Part shown: positions 62,201 through 64,000 of the stretch, piece by piece
How positions within the stretch are numbered: the first letter of the stretch is position 1
Layout: each line of letters opens with the position of its first letter
Assembly: GCA_963556255.1 (NCBI GenBank)
Contig: OY744607.1
Coordinates: forward strand, 51,945,712 to 52,009,711
Origin: Allolobophora icterica
Lineage: Eukaryota; Annelida; Clitellata; Crassiclitellata; Lumbricidae
Reading direction: 5' to 3'
Length of the DNA stretch: 64,000 nt
Program-made: the position numbers and the translations under genes
Notes under the pieces: model-generated
Seen by the model: only the letters and a program-made list of their open reading frames with translations
What the model was told of the DNA's origin: nothing
Database searches by the model: none

Positions 62201-63172
62201 AGATCAAATCAGCTGACAAATTTCTTTAACGTTAGCTGGTAGTAGTCAAAACAAAGCTAAGGTAATATTATGGCTTTAGTATGACCTAAAATCCATAAGA
62301 TGTCCTCAGGCAGTCGCTAGATAATAATATTCATCACAGATAGCAGACTGAGGTCAAAGTTTACGTGCAAGACCTGAAATTTATGTAACTCCTTACACCA
62401 AGTATGTATCTAAATATCAATACAGCTCCCGCTAATAACCTCTTAAAGGCATCAGATATGGCAAACATTCCTGCAGGTATACCAGAACCCTTCAAGCAAA
62501 ATATTTTCTCAGATCGAACAGAGTTAAATCTCAAAACATCTGTAGAAGATGTCACTTGATCAGATAGAAGTTAAAAAGGCATAAACTTTAAATGTTCAAA
62601 TATTCACATTAGTCTGGATCTGGCTTAAAGCATTAAGAAATGATTACTGCTCGTTGGACAAAACAACAAACACACCCCTAACTAATTTGATAAACCTGAA
62701 AGATTACACACACCACAAATAAATTACACTACTGATAAAGTACACGATTACTCTGTCGTGGTTCATGAATACTTAGTAAAACACTAGACATTTTGTGAGC
62801 AGCTCACATACAGACATCAACTTCCTCTCAATTTCCATAAATAAAACACAAAATTCAGAGATATAAATAGAGTAATAAACAGCAAAAAGATACTTACTGT
62901 TTTCTGGCGACAAGAACCTAGACACCTGGATCAGACACACATCGTGATCGACCAAAAGCTAAGCACAGTTCATCTCTTAACTGCCACAATCTGAGTTCCG
63001 GAGATTAGCGGACATGAGAAAAACAGAAACGTTCTCCTACTTTACATTTTATCAGTCCTAGAAAACAAATGGATGAGGAAGACACGGCAGAATATACTTA
63101 CGAAGATCATGTCCGCTGGAAGTTTCAAGGCTGGAATTGGGACGAATGGTTCTTCGTACATCGATCCGGCAT
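53219..63172 (-). CDS. SFSWAP: SFSWAP (suppressor of white-apricot) splicing regulator, 3' part
   Basis: SFSWAP is an SR-like nuclear regulator of alternative splicing, including of its own pre-mRNA. Exons on the minus strand: 63172-63102, 61144-60925, 60300-60218, 59399-59269, 58216-58091, 57682-57490, 56410-56239, 55575-55357, 54922-54722, 54149-53951, 53519-53219 (stop TAA). Phases close across all junctions, about 637 residues. SURP1 is [20 protein letters not shown]... in the second exon. SURP2 is [20 protein letters not shown]... in the sixth. Linkers are proline-rich. The ninth exon holds the family's coiled [15 protein letters not shown]...RKRKAALF segment, and the last two exons are an RS domain ([12 protein letters not shown]). 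The SURP1 entry [10 protein letters not shown] also matches. The N-terminal domain (beyond 64000) is missing. The protein ends VVDLTGG. The last GGTAAGG could be a donor, but TAA is in frame and an AATAAA lies about 310 bases downstream. Confidence 0.9.
53690..53940 (+). repeat. Intronic minisatellite (TAGCCATGATCCT)
   Basis: About ten units of 25-33 bases, AGCCATGATCCT...GAATCAGTCATGATCCT, in the last SFSWAP intron. Confidence 0.85.
55084..55262 (+). repeat. SINE family A copy (best head)
   Basis: GTAATCGATTGGTTAGAGCG (A box) and GGGTTCGATCC (B box) followed by the shared TTGAGCAAGTCCTTCACTCA body. tRNA-derived by its internal Pol III promoter. Confidence 0.85.
55872..56095 (+). repeat. SINE family A copy with duplicated B box
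   Basis: AACCAATTGGTTAGAGAGCT head; the segment TAACGCAGAGAACATAGGTT is present twice in tandem (55913 and 55938). Confidence 0.8.
56490..56885 (+). repeat. Intronic minisatellite, CTATCTGCCTATCACTCAG family
   Basis: About six units of ~65 bases built from CTATCTGCCTATAGCTCAC and CTATATATCTGCCTATCACT sub-units, in an SFSWAP intron. Confidence 0.95.
57150..57310. repeat. SINE family B, partial
   Basis: GGTGTGCCGAGGCTAAAAAC and, nearby in opposite sense, CAGTGTATGGTCAGTGTACT: two fragments of family B abut here. Confidence 0.45.
57690..58000 (+). repeat. (TCAA)n-rich minisatellite
   Basis: TCTCTCAATCAATCAATCAA units in an SFSWAP intron. Confidence 0.9.
60680..60815 (-). repeat. SINE family A copy
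   Basis: Minus copy: CCAATCAGTTAGAGCACTCG head and GGGATGTTGAGCAAGTCTCA body. Confidence 0.65.
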
Positions 63173-63473
63173 CTGTAACAATCAGATTAACAAACGCATT
63201 TTGTACTTCGCCTAAACCTTTATGCTACACGAACCAACCTTTAAGCACTTGTTAAGAATTTCAACAAATACAGTGTCATGCTGTAAACAGAAGCAGCTTA
63301 GGTAAATGTCACCAATTCTTGAATTTCATATAAAACCCACAATAGGAAGATTTCTGAAAAGTGAAAACCAAGCAGCCTACTTTTCATGAGCTTCAACCCT
63401 GAGACACTCCATCAAGATAAAGGGTTTTAAAATGTGTCCCAACACAAATCAACATCCGGCCTTCCCTTCCCTT

Positions 63474-63605
63474 GTCTCATACTGCCACAGAGCAACATGG
63501 AAGCTTTCGCCGTGGTCGGTCCCTCATACTTGAACAAGCTCCCAGATGAAATCTGCACAACTTTAGTTTCTTCCTTCATGCTTTGTCTCAATTTTGCAAG
63601 CAATT
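63474..63605 (+). pseudogene. LINE C-terminal fragment
   Basis: MEAFAVVGPSYLNKLPDEIC resembles the F-x-VVGPSLWNxLP motif near the end of LINE proteins. Short and decayed. Confidence 0.4.
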
Positions 63606-63608
63606 GAA

Positions 63609-63896
63609 GACCATCATTCTATTCAACCCACGGTCTTGTATTGAAGACCATCGTTCTATTCAACCACGGTCTTGTACTGAAGACCATCATTCTATTAAAC
63701 CACGGTCTTGTATTGAAGACCATTCTTCTATTCAACCATGGTCTTGTATTGAAGACCATTCTTCTATTCAACCATGGTCTTGTACTGAAGACCATCCTGC
63801 TATTCAACCATGGTCTTGTACTGAAGACCATCCTGCTATTCAACCACGGTCTTGTATTGAAGACCATCATTCTATTCAACCACGGTCTTGTATTGT
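63609..63896 (+). repeat. 36-bp minisatellite with a palindromic core, eight units
   Basis: Unit contains CGGTCTTGTATTGAAGACCA followed by TCATTCTATTCAACCA. GGTCTT and AAGACC pair across a six-base loop in every unit. The 36-base period keeps frames open on both strands. Confidence 0.97.
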
Positions 63897-64000
63897 CAAG
63901 TCAAGAGTAGCACTATTGCCTTTTCTTGAATGAGGTCCTCTGTAAGTAAGCACTTCCAAAATGGGAGGTCAAAGGAAGCTGTTTGATCGTTGGATTAGCT

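Overview
This is a repeat-rich eukaryotic (metazoan) window. Genes are split into many short exons by GT-AG and two GC-AG introns. Long trinucleotide microsatellites, tRNA-derived SINEs, several LINE lineages and many short inverted-repeat DNA transposons fill the rest. The protein genes and the transposon mix suggest a marine invertebrate. The sequence alone does not let me name the phylum.

Four conserved genes anchor the window. (1) 63-10450, minus: a complete SRP68, the 68-kDa signal recognition particle subunit, in 12 exons that join in frame to 590 residues. (2) 24786-32054, plus: the 5' part of an ENL/AF9 (MLLT1/MLLT3)-type YEATS chromatin reader. Its YEATS domain is intact, followed by a disordered linker in which one exon unit seems to have been duplicated. 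The C-terminal AHD was not found. (3) 42843-47849, minus: a PDZ protein of the synaptopodin-2 family, four exons, 799 residues. Its last exon reads in frame into a LINE 3' end. (4) 53219-63172, minus: the 3' part of SFSWAP, the SURP/RS splicing regulator, 11 exons; its N-terminal exons lie beyond the right edge.

The 10.5-24.8 kb interval between the divergent SRP68 and ENL/AF9 genes is a transposon graveyard. It holds an LTR-like segment, a gag-like open frame, LINE and pogo fragments, two copies of a zinc-finger transposon fragment, a MULE-like inverted-repeat element, and a Merlin transposon (37-bp inverted repeats, 8-bp duplication) split by a Harbinger-like MITE. The ENL/AF9 introns carry a large GAT/AGT microsatellite, a block of ~147-bp tandem repeats and a LINE 3' end that is itself split by a hAT-type MITE. 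From 32 to 42.8 kb there are a hAT MITE inside the last ENL/AF9 exon, a decayed L2/CR1-type LINE, a hAT-type MITE and an R2-like LINE with a restriction-like endonuclease. The right third is gene-dense, and its introns are full of minisatellites and SINEs.

The genes act in unrelated processes (protein targeting, transcription elongation, actin/Z-disc scaffolding, splicing) and there is no operon. The more novel signals are the transposon-to-gene interactions, the duplicated linker exon, and a GC splice donor repeated in a minisatellite. Exon boundaries were inferred by hand from protein-family similarity and reading-frame continuity. They should be good to a base or two where phases close.
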